Source of the DNA: Nodosilinea foveolarum
GTDB lineage: Bacteria > Cyanobacteriota > Cyanobacteriia > Phormidesmidales > Phormidesmidaceae
Length of the DNA: 44,502 bases
Assembly: GCA_003242035.1 (NCBI GenBank)
Contig: QBMC01000018.1
Span: 1-44,502 of the forward strand
Direction: 5' to 3'
The notes below the pieces were generated by a model. That model worked only from the letters and a program-made list of their open reading frames with translations. It had not been told where the DNA came from and did not search any database. Positions 1 through 9,990 of the stretch are shown here, one piece after another. Position numbers and translations under genes: made by a program. How positions within the stretch are numbered: the first letter of the stretch is position 1; each line of letters begins with the position of its first letter.

Positions 1-187
1 CGGACGCGATATTGGCTCATCGGTTTAGCTTTTTTGTTTGGTTACTTAAAACTTACCGTGCCTTATCCCATCCGTAACCCCTATTTGTGCAACAACGCCT
101 TCATTATCCCAAACTCCGACGAGAACTGGCTAAAAACAACTTTATTATTGAAGTACCCGGCGATAAATAGGAGACTAACCTGCTGCC
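1..187. other. Leading non-coding stretch upstream of the mechanosensitive channel gene
   Basis: No convincing gene is seen here. A short open frame that runs from here into the next gene has no family character and is overlapped by the channel gene. The stretch is fairly AT-rich and presumably holds the promoter of the channel gene, but I could not pick out a reliable -10/-35 pair. Confidence 0.5.
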
Positions 188-1117
188 ATGACGATTTACT
201 TAATGGGAACGCTGCTCGCTCAAGCTGCCGGAAATACGGCCAAAAATGCGGGAGATGCGGCTAAGGACGCTGCCAAAGGCGCAGCCGAAAGCGCTGGACA
301 AGCCGCGAGTGAAACCGCCAATCAGACCAAGCGACTGCTCGGACAAATCACCGGGGCAAAGGTTATAGAAGCCCTCATCATCATCTTGGTGGCCTACAGC
401 ATCATCAAACTGGTCGATTGGGCCACCATTAGCCTATCGGAGCGCGTAGCTCGTCACCAAAGGCTCAGGGTCAAACAATTTCAACCGTTTATCCGCACTT
501 TTGTGATGACCCTAACGGTGATTATGCTGATGAACCTGTTCTTAAACCTTTCGCAAGAGAACGTTCTGGCCGTGACCGGGACGGTGGCCGTCGCGCTGGG
601 TTTTGCTTTCAAAGACTATGCCAGCTCTATTATTGCGGGCATTGTGGGCCTGTTTGAAGCGCCTTATCGGGTGGGCGATCGCATTGAGGTAGCCGATGCT
701 TACGGCGAAGTCATCAGCTACGGGCTGCGCGCCATTCGAATTCGCACCCCCGACGACAATACCGTCACCGTTCCCCACAACTACATCTGGACAAACCCGG
801 TTTCCAACGCCAACATGGGCGAGCTAGAAGCCCAGGTTGTCACCCAGTTTTACCTGGCTCACGACGCCAATCCAGAACGGGTCGAAAACATTCTCTACCG
901 CGTAGCCTACACCAGCAAATACACCCACCTCAAGCTGCCGATTACCGTCGTCATGAGTGAACATAGCTGGGGGAGCCTATTCAAGCTCAGATCGTACCCA
1001 TTAGATGCCCGCGACGAATTTGCCTACGCCACCGACCTTACCGTCCGCGCCAAAAAACAGTTTGCCAAACATCAGCTCCCTTACCCCAAACGTTTCGACC
1101 TTACAGAGAGTGAGTGA
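188..1117 (+). CDS. MscS-family small-conductance mechanosensitive ion channel
   Basis: This is a 309-residue membrane channel of the MscS family, which opens on membrane tension to release osmolytes during hypo-osmotic shock. Three hydrophobic segments are seen at about residues 58-78, 103-125 and 128-160. The last contains the Gly/Ala-rich pore helix (VTGTVAVALGFAFKDYASS), followed by the characteristic MscS beta-domain segment FEAPYRVGDRIEV and a VPHNYIW stretch. The rest is the cytoplasmic vestibule. The first 50 residues are unusual: a repetitive Ala/Lys/Glu-rich segment resembling the amphipathic 11-mer repeats of LEA group 3 proteins. An in-frame ATG five codons downstream (203) is an alternative start. 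The substrate is inferred from the family only. Confidence 0.88.
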   Translation: MTIYLMGTLLAQAAGNTAKNAGDAAKDAAKGAAESAGQAASETANQTKRLLGQITGAKVIEALIIILVAYSIIKLVDWATISLSERVARHQRLRVKQFQPFIRTFVMTLTVIMLMNLFLNLSQENVLAVTGTVAVALGFAFKDYASSIIAGIVGLFEAPYRVGDRIEVADAYGEVISYGLRAIRIRTPDDNTVTVPHNYIWTNPVSNANMGELEAQVVTQFYLAHDANPERVENILYRVAYTSKYTHLKLPITVVMSEHSWGSLFKLRSYPLDARDEFAYATDLTVRAKKQFAKHQLPYPKRFDLTESE

Positions 1118-1284
1118 CCCCTGTTACAAAATTTTTACTGGGCGATCGCACAAAAGCCAGTCAGCGTATAGAGTTATACCGCCCAAAGACAGAAATTATT
1201 CTGAACGTTTACCCACTCGCCGCCAGAATAGTCAAAAATGCCCTACGATAAATCGAGCAACCATCCAGATCCAGAGGACTATCC

Positions 1285-3363
1285 GTGAACTATCAGCCCA
1301 TTGAAGACTACGGTCTTATTGGCAATATGCGAACCACCGCACTCGTTGGGCTTAACGGATCTATAGACTGGTTTTGCCATCCCCGCCACGACTCACCCAG
1401 CATTTTTGCCGCCATTCTAGACAGCGAAAAAGGCGGTCACTTCAGAATTGAGTCTATGGTTAACGAAGACCACCACAAGCAGTTTTACTACCCCGAAACC
1501 AACATCCTCATCACCCGCTTTCTGTGTGAAAACGGCGTTGGCGAAGTCGTAGACTTCATGCCCTTAGGCAACTCCGCCATGCGCAACTGGATCGTTCGCC
1601 AGGTGCGCACCGTCCGCAAAGAAATTACCTTTCGAGTTGAATGCTATCCCGCCTTCGACTACGGCAGAAAAACGCATACCTCAACGCACACCAAAACCGG
1701 CGTCAAATTTGCCTGCGATACCGACCCCTGCGAATCTACATCCCTCGCAAAAGGCTCAAAAGACGACTCCAAGGATGCCGATATCGACCCTAGAGAAGTC
1801 CAGTGTCAACGCTTTGAGCTAGTCACTCAGGTTCCTTTAGAGATCGATAAGCGGGGCGCATCTGCCGAATTTACCCTCAAAGAAGGGGAAGTCGCTACCT
1901 TTATTTTTAAGCCTTACGTCTCCGAGTCCGAAGACGAAGCCGACTGCTCTGCGGACGAATACAAAGCGCTAGAGAAAAAATCTGGGTTTACCGTCAACAC
2001 CAAAAAAGACCCCTATAGAGCAGCCGTCAATGAAGAAGATCTCGAAGCCGAAAAAGAGAGAAAAGGCCACAGACAGGTCTTTCAGCTAACGGATGAAGAA
2101 CTCGCCAACCTCAACCAAACCACCGAGCACTACTTCAGCGAAACTACTAAATACTGGCGAGAATGGCTCTCACAGTGCATCTATACCGGACGCTGGCGCA
2201 GACGAGTTGAGCGATCGGCTCTGGCGCTTAAGCTAATGACCTACGAGCCAACCGGCGCGATCATCGCTGCACCCACCACTAGCCTGCCAGAATACGTCGG
2301 CGGCGGCCGCAACTGGGACTACCGCTATACCTGGATTCGAGACGCAGCCTTTACGGTATACGCCCTGATCCGCATTGGCTTTACCGAAGAGGCCAAGGGC
2401 TTTATGGGCTGGCTAGAAGCTCGCTGTCAGGAATTAGGCGAAGGCGGCAGCTTGCAAATTATGTACCGCATCGACGGCAAGCTAGATCTTGAAGAAGAAG
2501 AACTCGACCACCTAGAAGGCTACAAAGGCTCCAAACCTGTCCGCATCGGCAACGGCGCATTCGATCAGCTCCAGCTAGACATTTGCGGCGAGCTAATGGA
2601 CTCTGCCTACCTGTACAACAAGTACGGCAACTTCATCTCTCACGACTTTTGGGTTCACCTGCGCTACCTCACCAATTGGGTGTGCAAAAACTGGCACCGT
2701 AAAGACAGCGGCGTTTGGGAATCGCGTGGCGGTGATAAGAACCATCTCTACTCCCGCCTGATGTGCTGGGTTGCGGTCGATAGAGCGCTGCGAATCGCTG
2801 AAAGCCGCTCCTTTCCGGCTGAGCACAGACGCTGGGTCAAAACTCGTGATGAAATCTACGAGGATATCCTCAAAAATGGTTGGGACGAAGACCGACAGTC
2901 GTTTGTGCAAGCCTACGGTGAAAAAGACTTGGACGCTGGCTGCCTGATTATGCCGCTGGTTTTCTTTCTCGCACCGAGCGATCCCAAAATGCTCAAAACT
3001 ATCGCCGCTGTTCGTCGGCCCCCTCAAGAGGGAGGACTCACCGCAAACAGCCTGGTTTACCGCTACAACACCACCAACAGCGAGGGCAAATCTAGCGATG
3101 GACTAGAAGGCGAAGAAGGCACCTTTAACCTCTGCACCTTCTGGCTAGTTGAAGCGCTTACAAGGGCCGGTAGCACCGATCATCACTTGCTCAACGAAAG
3201 TCGGCGAATCTTTGAAGAGATGCTGACCTACGCCAATCACGTCGGCCTATACGCCGAAGAAACGGGCATCAGCGGCGAAGCGCTGGGCAACTTTCCGCAA
3301 GCCTTTACGCACATCGCTTTAATTAGCGCTGCCTGGAATCTGAGCGAAGCACTAGGAGAGTAA
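1285..3363 (+). CDS. Glycoside hydrolase family 15 protein (glucoamylase/trehalase-like)
   Basis: This 692-residue enzyme begins with the trehalase-like N-terminal domain typical of bacterial GH15 proteins ([23 protein letters not shown]). It continues into an (alpha/alpha)6 catalytic domain. The signature [17 protein letters not shown] lies near residue 350. The two likely catalytic carboxylates are Glu479 in GVWESRGG and Glu610/611 in [16 protein letters not shown]. It should hydrolyse alpha-glucosidic bonds (glucan, maltooligosaccharide or trehalose); the exact substrate cannot be told. It is longer than many relatives because of highly charged Asp/Glu/Lys-rich insertions between about residues 125 and 270. 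The start is a GTG with AGAGGA six bases upstream. No signal peptide is seen, so it is probably cytoplasmic. The gene ends 38 bases before the ABC ATPase. Confidence 0.9.
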   Translation: MNYQPIEDYGLIGNMRTTALVGLNGSIDWFCHPRHDSPSIFAAILDSEKGGHFRIESMVNEDHHKQFYYPETNILITRFLCENGVGEVVDFMPLGNSAMRNWIVRQVRTVRKEITFRVECYPAFDYGRKTHTSTHTKTGVKFACDTDPCESTSLAKGSKDDSKDADIDPREVQCQRFELVTQVPLEIDKRGASAEFTLKEGEVATFIFKPYVSESEDEADCSADEYKALEKKSGFTVNTKKDPYRAAVNEEDLEAEKERKGHRQVFQLTDEELANLNQTTEHYFSETTKYWREWLSQCIYTGRWRRRVERSALALKLMTYEPTGAIIAAPTTSLPEYVGGGRNWDYRYTWIRDAAFTVYALIRIGFTEEAKGFMGWLEARCQELGEGGSLQIMYRIDGKLDLEEEELDHLEGYKGSKPVRIGNGAFDQLQLDICGELMDSAYLYNKYGNFISHDFWVHLRYLTNWVCKNWHRKDSGVWESRGGDKNHLYSRLMCWVAVDRALRIAESRSFPAEHRRWVKTRDEIYEDILKNGWDEDRQSFVQAYGEKDLDAGCLIMPLVFFLAPSDPKMLKTIAAVRRPPQEGGLTANSLVYRYNTTNSEGKSSDGLEGEEGTFNLCTFWLVEALTRAGSTDHHLLNESRRIFEEMLTYANHVGLYAEETGISGEALGNFPQAFTHIALISAAWNLSEALGE

Positions 3364-3401
3364 TACAATAAGAAACGGCCCCTTGTATGGATAGTTAACT
3401 A

Positions 3402-4421
3402 ATGGCCCCTGCTGTTTTAGTCGAAAAATTGAAGAAGTCTTACGGAGACGTACAGGCCGTAAAAGACGTCTCTTTTGCCATTGAACCCGGTGAAATCTTT
3501 GGACTACTCGGCCCAAACGGATCTGGTAAAACAACAACGATTCGCTGTTTATGTACGCTGATGACGCCGGATTCTGGTCGGTTAGCCATCAATGGCGTTT
3601 CGGTTTTAGAAGACCCTCGCACTGCTCGCCAGATGCTAGGCTACATCGCCCAAGAGGTTGCGTTAGATAAAGTGCTGACCGGGCGCGAGCTGCTAGAACT
3701 ACAGGCGGCGATTTATCACTTACCTAAAGCCACGCTCAAGCCACGCATTGAGCAGATGCTCGATTTGCTAGAAATTGCCGATATTGCCGATAAAAAAACC
3801 GGCAACTATTCAGGCGGGCAACAGAAACGGCTAGATTTGGCGGCGGGCTTATTGCATCAGCCTTCGGTGCTGGTACTCGATGAACCGACCGTGGGCCTGG
3901 ATATTGAAAGTCGAACAGCGGTATGGCGATTTTTGCGGCAGCTCCGAGATGAGGGCACGACTATTTTGCTGACTAGTCACTATCTAGAAGAAGTCGATGC
4001 CCTAGCCGGACGAGTGGCGATTATTGACAAAGGAGAGGTGATTTCGACCGGGACGCCTTCAGATTTAAAGGCGCAGGTGGGGGGTGATCGCATCACCCTC
4101 CGCATTCGAGAATTCACCACCGATCCAGAGGCCGAAAAAGCCCGCAGTTTGCTCTCCGACTTGCCCGTCGTACAAGAAGTCATCGTCAACAGCGCCCAAG
4201 GCAACTCACTCAACCTGGTCGTCGATAAAGAAGCCGACGCCCTAGCCGCCGTTCAGTCAACCCTCAAGTCAGCCGGACTGCCAACCTTCGGCATCTCGCA
4301 ATCTCAGCCCAGTCTAGATGACGTGTACTTAGCCGCAACCGGACGCACACTAATGGATGCGGAGATGGCCGCTGCTGGAAAACGCGATGTGAAAAAAGAG
4401 CGTAAGCAAAATATGCGTTAG
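3402..4421 (+). CDS. ABC transporter ATP-binding protein, DrrA/daunorubicin-resistance type
   Basis: This 339-residue ATPase belongs to an ABC-2 type exporter. Walker A (GPNGSGKT) is at about residues 37-44, the ABC signature YSGGQQKRLDLA is near 138, Walker B with LVLDEPTVGLD is next, and the switch histidine follows in LLTSHYLEEVD. A C-terminal regulatory domain of about 100 residues follows, as in DrrA-like ATPases. The membrane partner is the next gene. The pair exports an unknown hydrophobic compound or lipid; nothing in the sequence identifies the substrate. No strong ribosome-binding site precedes the ATG. Confidence 0.92.
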   Translation: MAPAVLVEKLKKSYGDVQAVKDVSFAIEPGEIFGLLGPNGSGKTTTIRCLCTLMTPDSGRLAINGVSVLEDPRTARQMLGYIAQEVALDKVLTGRELLELQAAIYHLPKATLKPRIEQMLDLLEIADIADKKTGNYSGGQQKRLDLAAGLLHQPSVLVLDEPTVGLDIESRTAVWRFLRQLRDEGTTILLTSHYLEEVDALAGRVAIIDKGEVISTGTPSDLKAQVGGDRITLRIREFTTDPEAEKARSLLSDLPVVQEVIVNSAQGNSLNLVVDKEADALAAVQSTLKSAGLPTFGISQSQPSLDDVYLAATGRTLMDAEMAAAGKRDVKKERKQNMR

Positions 4422-4534
4422 ATAACAGCAGGTCAATGCACAAGCCGTTCAGACTGCGTTAGCCTAAAGGAGCCTGTCCTTATTTATCTCTACCAACACT
4501 TTCCGCCCAAAAAACAGATTCAACCCCGATTGCG

Positions 4535-5413
4535 ATGAGCCAATCTACTGCCTCCGCCCCAACCCAGCCTCAAATTAACCCTGCCGCAAACTTACCCTCA
4601 CCCGGCACTCAAGAGTTCGTGCAAGAAACCGTTGCGCTCACTCGCCGCCTATTTATTCAGCTAAAGCGACGCCCAACCACCCTGGTCGCAGGCGTTATTC
4701 AACCTTTAATGTGGCTACTGCTATTTGGCGCACTCTTTCAAAACGTCCCTAAAGGACTCTTTGGCGAAAGTCAAAATTACGGCCAGTTTCTAGGCGCAGG
4801 CATTATCGTCTTCACCGCCTTTGCCGGAGCGCTCAACGCCGGACTCCCCGTGATGTTCGACCGCGAGTTCGGCTTTCTCAACCGCCTGCTAGTCGCCCCG
4901 TTAGCCTCGCGCTTCTCCATCGTGGTTGCCTCAGCCCTGTTTATCGCCACCATGAGCTTGATTCAAACCACCGCCATTGTAGGACTCAGCGCTGTCTTAG
5001 GCGCTGGGTTGCCAGGACCAGGCGGCTTACTGCTTATGGTTTTAATCGTGTTAATGCTGGTCTTTGGCGTTACCGCCTTGAGCTTGGGTCTCGCCTTCGC
5101 GCTACCGGGCCACATTGAGCTACTTGCCGTTATTTTCATCACGAATTTGCCGCTGCTGTTTGCCAGTACCGCGCTAGTGCCGCTGTCTTTTATGCCACCC
5201 TGGTTACAGGTCATCGCCAGTCTAAATCCGCTGAGCTACGCCATCGAACCCATCCGCTACATTTACCTGCATTCCGACTGGCACTTTAGCAGCATTGTGA
5301 TGCAAGCCCCCTTTGCCGACATTAGTATGAGCGCGGCCCTAGGACTTTTGTTAGCCTTTAGCGTCGGCGCACTCGCGCTAATTCGACCGCTCATCAGTCG
5401 GCGAATCGCTTAG
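4535..5413 (+). CDS. ABC-2 type transporter permease, DrrB-like
   Basis: This 292-residue permease has a hydrophilic, proline-rich N-terminal tail of about 45 residues and then six hydrophobic segments. It carries the ABC-2 family loop MFDREFGFLNRLLVAPL between the second and third spans and the conserved NPLSYAIEPIRYI motif before the last periplasmic loop. It starts 113 bases after the ATPase gene and very probably forms the membrane half of the same exporter. The two genes are read in the same direction and probably form one transcript with the GH15 gene upstream, although the 113-base gap leaves room for a separate promoter. Confidence 0.9.
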   Translation: MSQSTASAPTQPQINPAANLPSPGTQEFVQETVALTRRLFIQLKRRPTTLVAGVIQPLMWLLLFGALFQNVPKGLFGESQNYGQFLGAGIIVFTAFAGALNAGLPVMFDREFGFLNRLLVAPLASRFSIVVASALFIATMSLIQTTAIVGLSAVLGAGLPGPGGLLLMVLIVLMLVFGVTALSLGLAFALPGHIELLAVIFITNLPLLFASTALVPLSFMPPWLQVIASLNPLSYAIEPIRYIYLHSDWHFSSIVMQAPFADISMSAALGLLLAFSVGALALIRPLISRRIA

Positions 5414-5425
5414 TCAAACTGCCGA

Positions 5426-5497
5426 CGGATTGCCGGGTAGATCATCTGGCCATCTACCGCTAGAAAGATCGGCACAGAGAAGCTGCGGATTGCCGGG
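5426..5497. repeat. 12-bp direct repeat (CGGATTGCCGGG) 60 bp apart, with an inverted repeat between
   Basis: The 12-mer CGGATTGCCGGG occurs at 5426-5437 and again at 5486-5497, exactly 60 bp apart. An inverted repeat GGTAGAT/ATCTACC (5436-5442 and 5452-5458) sits beside the first copy. The block lies between the permease stop and the start of the small secreted protein. It could be a regulatory site or a remnant of a dispersed repeat. Confidence 0.4.
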
Positions 5498-5547
5498 ATG
5501 GGATTGGTACACTGATGGAATATGGATACCTTTTGGAGGGTGGATTA

Positions 5548-5907
5548 ATGCGTAAGCTAGCTGTTCAACTAATGAGTGCTGGACTGGTTTTAGGATCGGG
5601 CGTGGCTCCGGCAATGGCGCAGCTAGGCAGCGGGGACACAGGCCGAGCCAACACTGCTGAAGACTTTAAAAGCCAGAACTCGTCCGATAGTTTTTTAGGG
5701 TCTGGTGCCAATATTTGGGACATCTATCATCAGTCGGGCGCTTTACAAGGGGCGGGACAAGTAGATGATGGGTTTTATCGTAGCCAAAGCCGCCGCATCA
5801 ACAGTCAGGCCGAGTCTTTGCGCACCCGACAGCGAGCCATTTTAGAACAGAGAGCGGCCGAAGCCAACCCGACAACCCAGTCGGAAACCTTCGGCGTGAC
5901 CGAATAA
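5548..5907 (+). CDS. Small secreted/periplasmic protein of unknown function
   Basis: This is a predicted 119-residue protein with a clear Sec-type signal peptide: Met-Arg-Lys, a hydrophobic core, then a likely cleavage after AMA (about residue 24). The mature part is polar, Gly/Ser/Gln-rich at first and then Arg/Gln/Glu-rich and probably helical. I do not recognise a domain. The start at 5548 is preferred to the longer open frame beginning at 5515 because TTTGGAGGG lies just upstream and because it places the signal peptide at the true N-terminus. The gene stands alone and is followed by two hairpins. Confidence 0.72.
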   Translation: MRKLAVQLMSAGLVLGSGVAPAMAQLGSGDTGRANTAEDFKSQNSSDSFLGSGANIWDIYHQSGALQGAGQVDDGFYRSQSRRINSQAESLRTRQRAILEQRAAEANPTTQSETFGVTE

Positions 5908-5935
5908 GCATCACCACTTTTGTCTGTGATGCTTA
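5905..5935 (+). other. Perfect hairpin overlapping the stop codon of the secreted-protein gene
   Basis: TAAGCATCAC (5905-5914) pairs perfectly with GTGATGCTTA (5926-5935) around an 11-base loop. The left arm contains the TAA stop codon. There is no T-tract after it. It may protect the 3' end of the mRNA or act with the terminator 26 bases downstream. Confidence 0.6.
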
Positions 5936-5960
5936 AATAGACACCTTAGAGTCCTCTCAG

Positions 5961-5993
5961 AAGGCATTTGGAACTTAACCAAATGCCTTTTTT
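5961..5993 (+). terminator. Rho-independent terminator after the small secreted protein gene
   Basis: AAGGCATTTGG (5961-5971) pairs with CCAAATGCCTT (5979-5989) across a seven-base loop, and a run of six T ends at 5993. It separates the secreted-protein gene from valS. As the stem begins with AA, it is less likely to work on the opposite strand. Confidence 0.88.
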
Positions 5994-6118
5994 GCATGTT
6001 CGAAACCATTCAGTTCGCGCTACAAAGAGAACATTAGCCGCTCAATGCTCGCCCGTAGCGTACGAAGGCTCAAATCACTGCTAACATTTAACCTGATTAC
6101 ATCTGAATCGCACCCGCA

Positions 6119-9100
6119 ATGACTGCTACTACGCCGACGCTCGCGAGCCAATACGATCCCACCGTTACCGAAACGAAATGGCAGCAATATTGGGAACGCC
6201 ACGAAGTCTTTAAGGCCGACCCCAGCAAAGGCGGCGAGCCATTCTGCGTGATGATTCCGCCGCCAAACGTAACCGGCAGCCTGCATATGGGCCACGCGTT
6301 TGAAGAAACGCTGATTGACACCGTTGTTCGCTACCAGCGGATGAAAGGCAAAAACACGCTGTGGCTACCCGGCACAGACCATGCCAGCATTGCCGTACAA
6401 ACTATTTTAGAGGGGCAGTTTGCCGCTGAAGGCAAAACTCGTGAAGAAATCGGACGCGAGAAGTTTTTAGCGCGAGCCTGGGAATGGAAAGCCGAATCGG
6501 GCGGTACGATTGTCAATCAGTTACGCAAACTCGGGGTCTCAGTAGACTGGTCGCGCGAGCGCTTCACGATGGATGCGGGGCTGTCTAACGCCGTTTTAAC
6601 CGCCTTTAACCGGCTGCATGATGAAGGGCTGATTTACCGGGGCAGCTACATGGTGAACTGGTGCCCTGCTAGCCAGTCGGCGGTCTCCGATTTAGAAGTA
6701 GAAAATAAAGAAGTCGATGGCAAGCTGTGGCACCTGCTCTATCCGCTTACTAGTGGAGAAGGCACGATGGAGGTCGCCACAACGCGGCCTGAGACGATGC
6801 TGGGCGATACGGCAGTCGCGGTGAATCCTAACGACGATCGCTACAAACATTTAATTGGTCAAACCTTGAACCTACCGTTGGTAGGCCGCGAAATTCCGAT
6901 TATCGGTGATGAGTTCGTCGATATGGAGTTTGGCACGGGCTGTGTAAAAGTGACGCCCGCGCACGATCCTAATGACTTTGAAATGGGCAAACGGCACGAT
7001 CTGCCCGTTATCAACATTTTGAACAAGGACGGCACGCTGAATGAGAATGCGGGCGAAGAGTTTGACGGCATTGATCGCTTTCAGGCTCGCGACTGGGTGA
7101 TCGAGAAAATGCGATCGCAGGGCTGGCTAGGCGAAATTGAAGACTATAAGCATTCTGTTCCTTATAGCGATCGCGGCAAAGTCCCTATCGAACCGCTAAT
7201 CTCAACCCAGTGGTTCGTCAAAATTCGCCCCATGGCCGACAAAGCCCTAGCCGCCTTAGACGCCCAAGATCCGCAGTTTGTCCCCGAGCGCTGGACAAAA
7301 GTCTACCGCGACTGGCTCGTAAACCTCAAAGACTGGTGCATCTCGCGTCAGCTTTGGTGGGGCCACCAAATTCCCGCCTGGTACGTCGTCAGCGAAACCG
7401 AAGGCACCATTACAGACAACACCCCTTTCATCGTTGCTCACGACAAAGAAGAAGCCATCTACAAAGCCAACAACAAATTTGGCTATGACGTAGATTTGCG
7501 CCAAGATCCAGACGTACTAGACACCTGGTTCTCTTCCGGACTGTGGCCGATGTCTACTCTGGGCTGGCCAGATACCACCGCCGCCGACTATCAGTTTTAC
7601 TACCCCACCCAAACGCTAGTCACCGGATTCGATATTATCTTCTTCTGGGTCGCCAGGATGACCCTAATGGCGGGTCACTTCACCGGCCATATGCCATTCG
7701 ACACGGTGTATATTCACGGTTTAGTACGCGACGAAAACAACCAAAAAATGTCGAAGTCGAAAGGCAACGGCATCGACCCACTGATCTTGATCGCCAAATA
7801 TGGTACAGATGCGCTGCGCTACACGTTAGTACGAGAAGTGGCCGGAGCCGGTCAAGACATTCGCCTAGACTACGACCGCGACAAAGACGAGTCTTTAGCA
7901 GTCGAAGCCTCACGCAACTTCACTAACAAGCTATGGAACGCCTCGCGCTTCGTGATGATGAATCTGGGCGGACAGACTCCTGACGATTTGGGCGAACCCG
8001 GAGCAGGTGGCGCAACGTTAGAGCTGGCCGACCGCTGGATTCTCTCTCGCTATCATCAAACCATTCAGCGAGTGCGCGAACAGCTCGACGGCTACGGCAT
8101 GGGCGAAGCTGCCAAAGAGCTGTACGAATTTACTAGAGGAGACTTTTGCGATTGGTATATTGAGCTAGTAAAGCCCAGACTCTATGGCGATGGGGCGACT
8201 AAGCGCACTGCTCAGCAAACCCTAGCTTACGTATTAGAGGGCGTTCTAAAGTTGTTGCATCCGTTTATGCCGCACATTACCGAAGAGCTGTGGCACACGC
8301 TGACGGGCAAAGGCGAGGATCATTGCTTGGCGCTTCAGCGCTACCCCGAGTCGAACAGCGACCAAATTGACGCTGAGTTAGAACAACAGTTTGAGCTGTT
8401 GATCGACTTAATTCGCACCATCCGCAACCTGCGAGTAGAAGCAGGCATAAAGCCTTCCGCCAAAATTGAGGCTATTTTGAAAACGGATAGCGACAGCGAA
8501 CGAGTCACTTTAGAGGCTACTCAGCAGTACATCAAAGACCTTGCCAGAGTAGAAACATTGAATCTCTTACATACCGACTTTTCACCTGCTCATGTGGAAA
8601 CTGCGGAAACGCTCTCCATCGCGGAAGCCGCAAAGATGGTTGAAGAAGTAGAAGTGGTTAATTCTACAATCGCTCCCGTAGAAACAACAACGATAAGCGC
8701 CCAAGCAAACCCATCTTCTAGCCGTTTTCGAGCTGCGGGTGAGGGTGACCTGTGGCGGCAAATTTCAGCCACCATCCTGACCTTTTTAGAAAATCCCTGG
8801 CGCTACTTTGACGGCTTTTTTGCTAACTACAAAAAGCCTGTGACTACGCTAGCCGTACTGCTGGGCGCAGCCATGACGCTAAAAGTATTAGGATCTATTC
8901 TAGACACTTTTAATGACATACCCGGATTGCAAGGACTGCTTCAGCTCATTGGTTTGTACTACAGCGTGCGGTTTGTCATTAATAAAGGGGTGAAAGCTGA
9001 GACGCGATCGCGCGTAGCCCAACAACTCCAAGGCACCTGGAGCGATATCGTAGGCGACACCGAGCAGACTAAACCAGCTTCATCAACGGCGACCACAAGC

Positions 9101-9463
9101 AAAACCTCGCAACCAACCGCCGCTATGGATCTCTCGGATGGCATCACGCCGAGCGAACTCATCAAAGCTGCCCAGCCCGTTTACGATCCCAATCAGGATC
9201 AGCGCAAGATGTTTGCAGGTGTAACTGGCACCGTACAGATACTGATTCCTTTAACTGGCGTCGTTGATGTAGACGCACTGCGAGCCAAGCTAGAAAAAGA
9301 CCTTGCTAAGTCCGAAGGCGAAGTAAGATCTTTCACGGGTCGTCTAAGCAACAAAGGCTTTACCGATAAGGCCCCAGCAGACGTGGTACAAGGTGCCAGA
9401 GATGCGCTAGCAGAAGCTGAAAAGCAGGTGAAGCTTATTCAGGAAAGATTAGCGATGCTATAA
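6119..9463 (+). CDS. valS: Valyl-tRNA synthetase with a membrane-anchoring CAAD insertion
   Basis: This enzyme charges tRNA-Val with valine. The class I HIGH-type motif HMGH is at residues 56-59 and KMSKS at 543-547. The editing domain lies between them and the anticodon-binding domain follows. At 1114 residues it is about 150 longer than an ordinary ValRS. The extra part (about 840-1020) contains a Ser/Thr-rich linker and two hydrophobic segments around residues 895-955 ([19 protein letters not shown] and [16 protein letters not shown]). This matches the cyanobacterial aminoacyl-tRNA synthetase appended domain (CAAD), which anchors synthetases to thylakoid membranes. It is inserted before the usual C-terminal coiled-coil arm (about 1027-1114), which is intact. 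The gene follows a terminator and is probably monocistronic. Confidence 0.96.
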   Translation: MTATTPTLASQYDPTVTETKWQQYWERHEVFKADPSKGGEPFCVMIPPPNVTGSLHMGHAFEETLIDTVVRYQRMKGKNTLWLPGTDHASIAVQTILEGQFAAEGKTREEIGREKFLARAWEWKAESGGTIVNQLRKLGVSVDWSRERFTMDAGLSNAVLTAFNRLHDEGLIYRGSYMVNWCPASQSAVSDLEVENKEVDGKLWHLLYPLTSGEGTMEVATTRPETMLGDTAVAVNPNDDRYKHLIGQTLNLPLVGREIPIIGDEFVDMEFGTGCVKVTPAHDPNDFEMGKRHDLPVINILNKDGTLNENAGEEFDGIDRFQARDWVIEKMRSQGWLGEIEDYKHSVPYSDRGKVPIEPLISTQWFVKIRPMADKALAALDAQDPQFVPERWTKVYRDWLVNLKDWCISRQLWWGHQIPAWYVVSETEGTITDNTPFIVAHDKEEAIYKANNKFGYDVDLRQDPDVLDTWFSSGLWPMSTLGWPDTTAADYQFYYPTQTLVTGFDIIFFWVARMTLMAGHFTGHMPFDTVYIHGLVRDENNQKMSKSKGNGIDPLILIAKYGTDALRYTLVREVAGAGQDIRLDYDRDKDESLAVEASRNFTNKLWNASRFVMMNLGGQTPDDLGEPGAGGATLELADRWILSRYHQTIQRVREQLDGYGMGEAAKELYEFTRGDFCDWYIELVKPRLYGDGATKRTAQQTLAYVLEGVLKLLHPFMPHITEELWHTLTGKGEDHCLALQRYPESNSDQIDAELEQQFELLIDLIRTIRNLRVEAGIKPSAKIEAILKTDSDSERVTLEATQQYIKDLARVETLNLLHTDFSPAHVETAETLSIAEAAKMVEEVEVVNSTIAPVETTTISAQANPSSSRFRAAGEGDLWRQISATILTFLENPWRYFDGFFANYKKPVTTLAVLLGAAMTLKVLGSILDTFNDIPGLQGLLQLIGLYYSVRFVINKGVKAETRSRVAQQLQGTWSDIVGDTEQTKPASSTATTSKTSQPTAAMDLSDGITPSELIKAAQPVYDPNQDQRKMFAGVTGTVQILIPLTGVVDVDALRAKLEKDLAKSEGEVRSFTGRLSNKGFTDKAPADVVQGARDALAEAEKQVKLIQERLAML

Positions 9464-9488
9464 AGCGGTTGGCGAGTAGGTAGTCGCA

Positions 9489-9773
9489 TTAAGCCAGGAC
9501 AGGCACGGGCATATTGGGGGCTTTGGGTAGGGTGCGGCGGCGATCGCTCGTTCTCACGCCCCCTACCATTTCATATTCTTTACTGTCGTTGTCAAACTTC
9601 ATGGCTGCGCCGAGCAGAATTTGCTTAGAGAGCCGGGACAGTGCTTTTTCTGTTTTTTCAAATTCGGTCATCGCGGCAGCGGTTTGAGACTTTAGCTTGT
9701 TGTAATTTTCGAGTTTGGTGAGGGCTTCTTTTAGTTTGGCTTCTACTGTAGTGGTAGAACAGCCGCTACCCAA
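9489..9773 (-). CDS. Small coiled-coil hypothetical protein, probably lacking its native start
   Basis: This frame gives about 94 residues, rich in Lys/Glu/Leu and likely coiled-coil. It ends in a motif common in small cyanobacterial proteins of unknown function (SKEYEMVGGVRTSDRRR; pattern S-x-EYE-x-x-GG-x-R-x-S-x-R). The only start in the usual set is a TTG at 9773. The frame remains open upstream to a stop at 9804-9806 without any ATG or GTG. The gene may therefore be 5'-truncated, frameshifted or started at TTG. It is convergent with valS (25 bases apart) and divergent from the NLR-like pair. No function can be assigned. Confidence 0.5.
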   Translation of the reverse strand: MGSGCSTTTVEAKLKEALTKLENYNKLKSQTAAAMTEFEKTEKALSRLSKQILLGAAMKFDNDSKEYEMVGGVRTSDRRRTLPKAPNMPVPVLA

Positions 9774-9896
9774 GTCTAGCTTTTCGTCGATAGACTTACT
9801 TATTTATTTAGCGTTTTCAACGATTGGCTAAAGGCTTGAAATAACTTTTCAAAGGCGTGGAAAATTTGTTTTTAACTGTCTAAATGACGCAAAATA

Positions 9897-9910
9897 TCAA
9901 GTTATCTTGA
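9897..9910. promoter_or_regulatory. Short inverted repeat upstream of the NLR-like pair
   Basis: TCAAG and CTTGA are separated by TTAT in the AT-rich gap between the divergent genes. The size and symmetry could suit an operator, but 5-bp arms are easily found by chance. Confidence 0.2.
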
Positions 9911-9990
9911 AAATTTGGCGGGGAATGTCCGCATTATTGCGATCGCTCGTTGATAATTAGGCCATATCGTGAGTTTGTGGGGCAGTGGTG

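Noticed and set aside
2593-3027. Long open frame on the minus strand inside the GH15 gene
   Set aside because: It is antisense to strongly conserved catalytic motifs and has no family features of its own; a shadow frame.
7543-7926. Arg-rich open frame within valS
   Set aside because: It lies across the KMSKS region in another frame, with composition typical of an out-of-frame reading.
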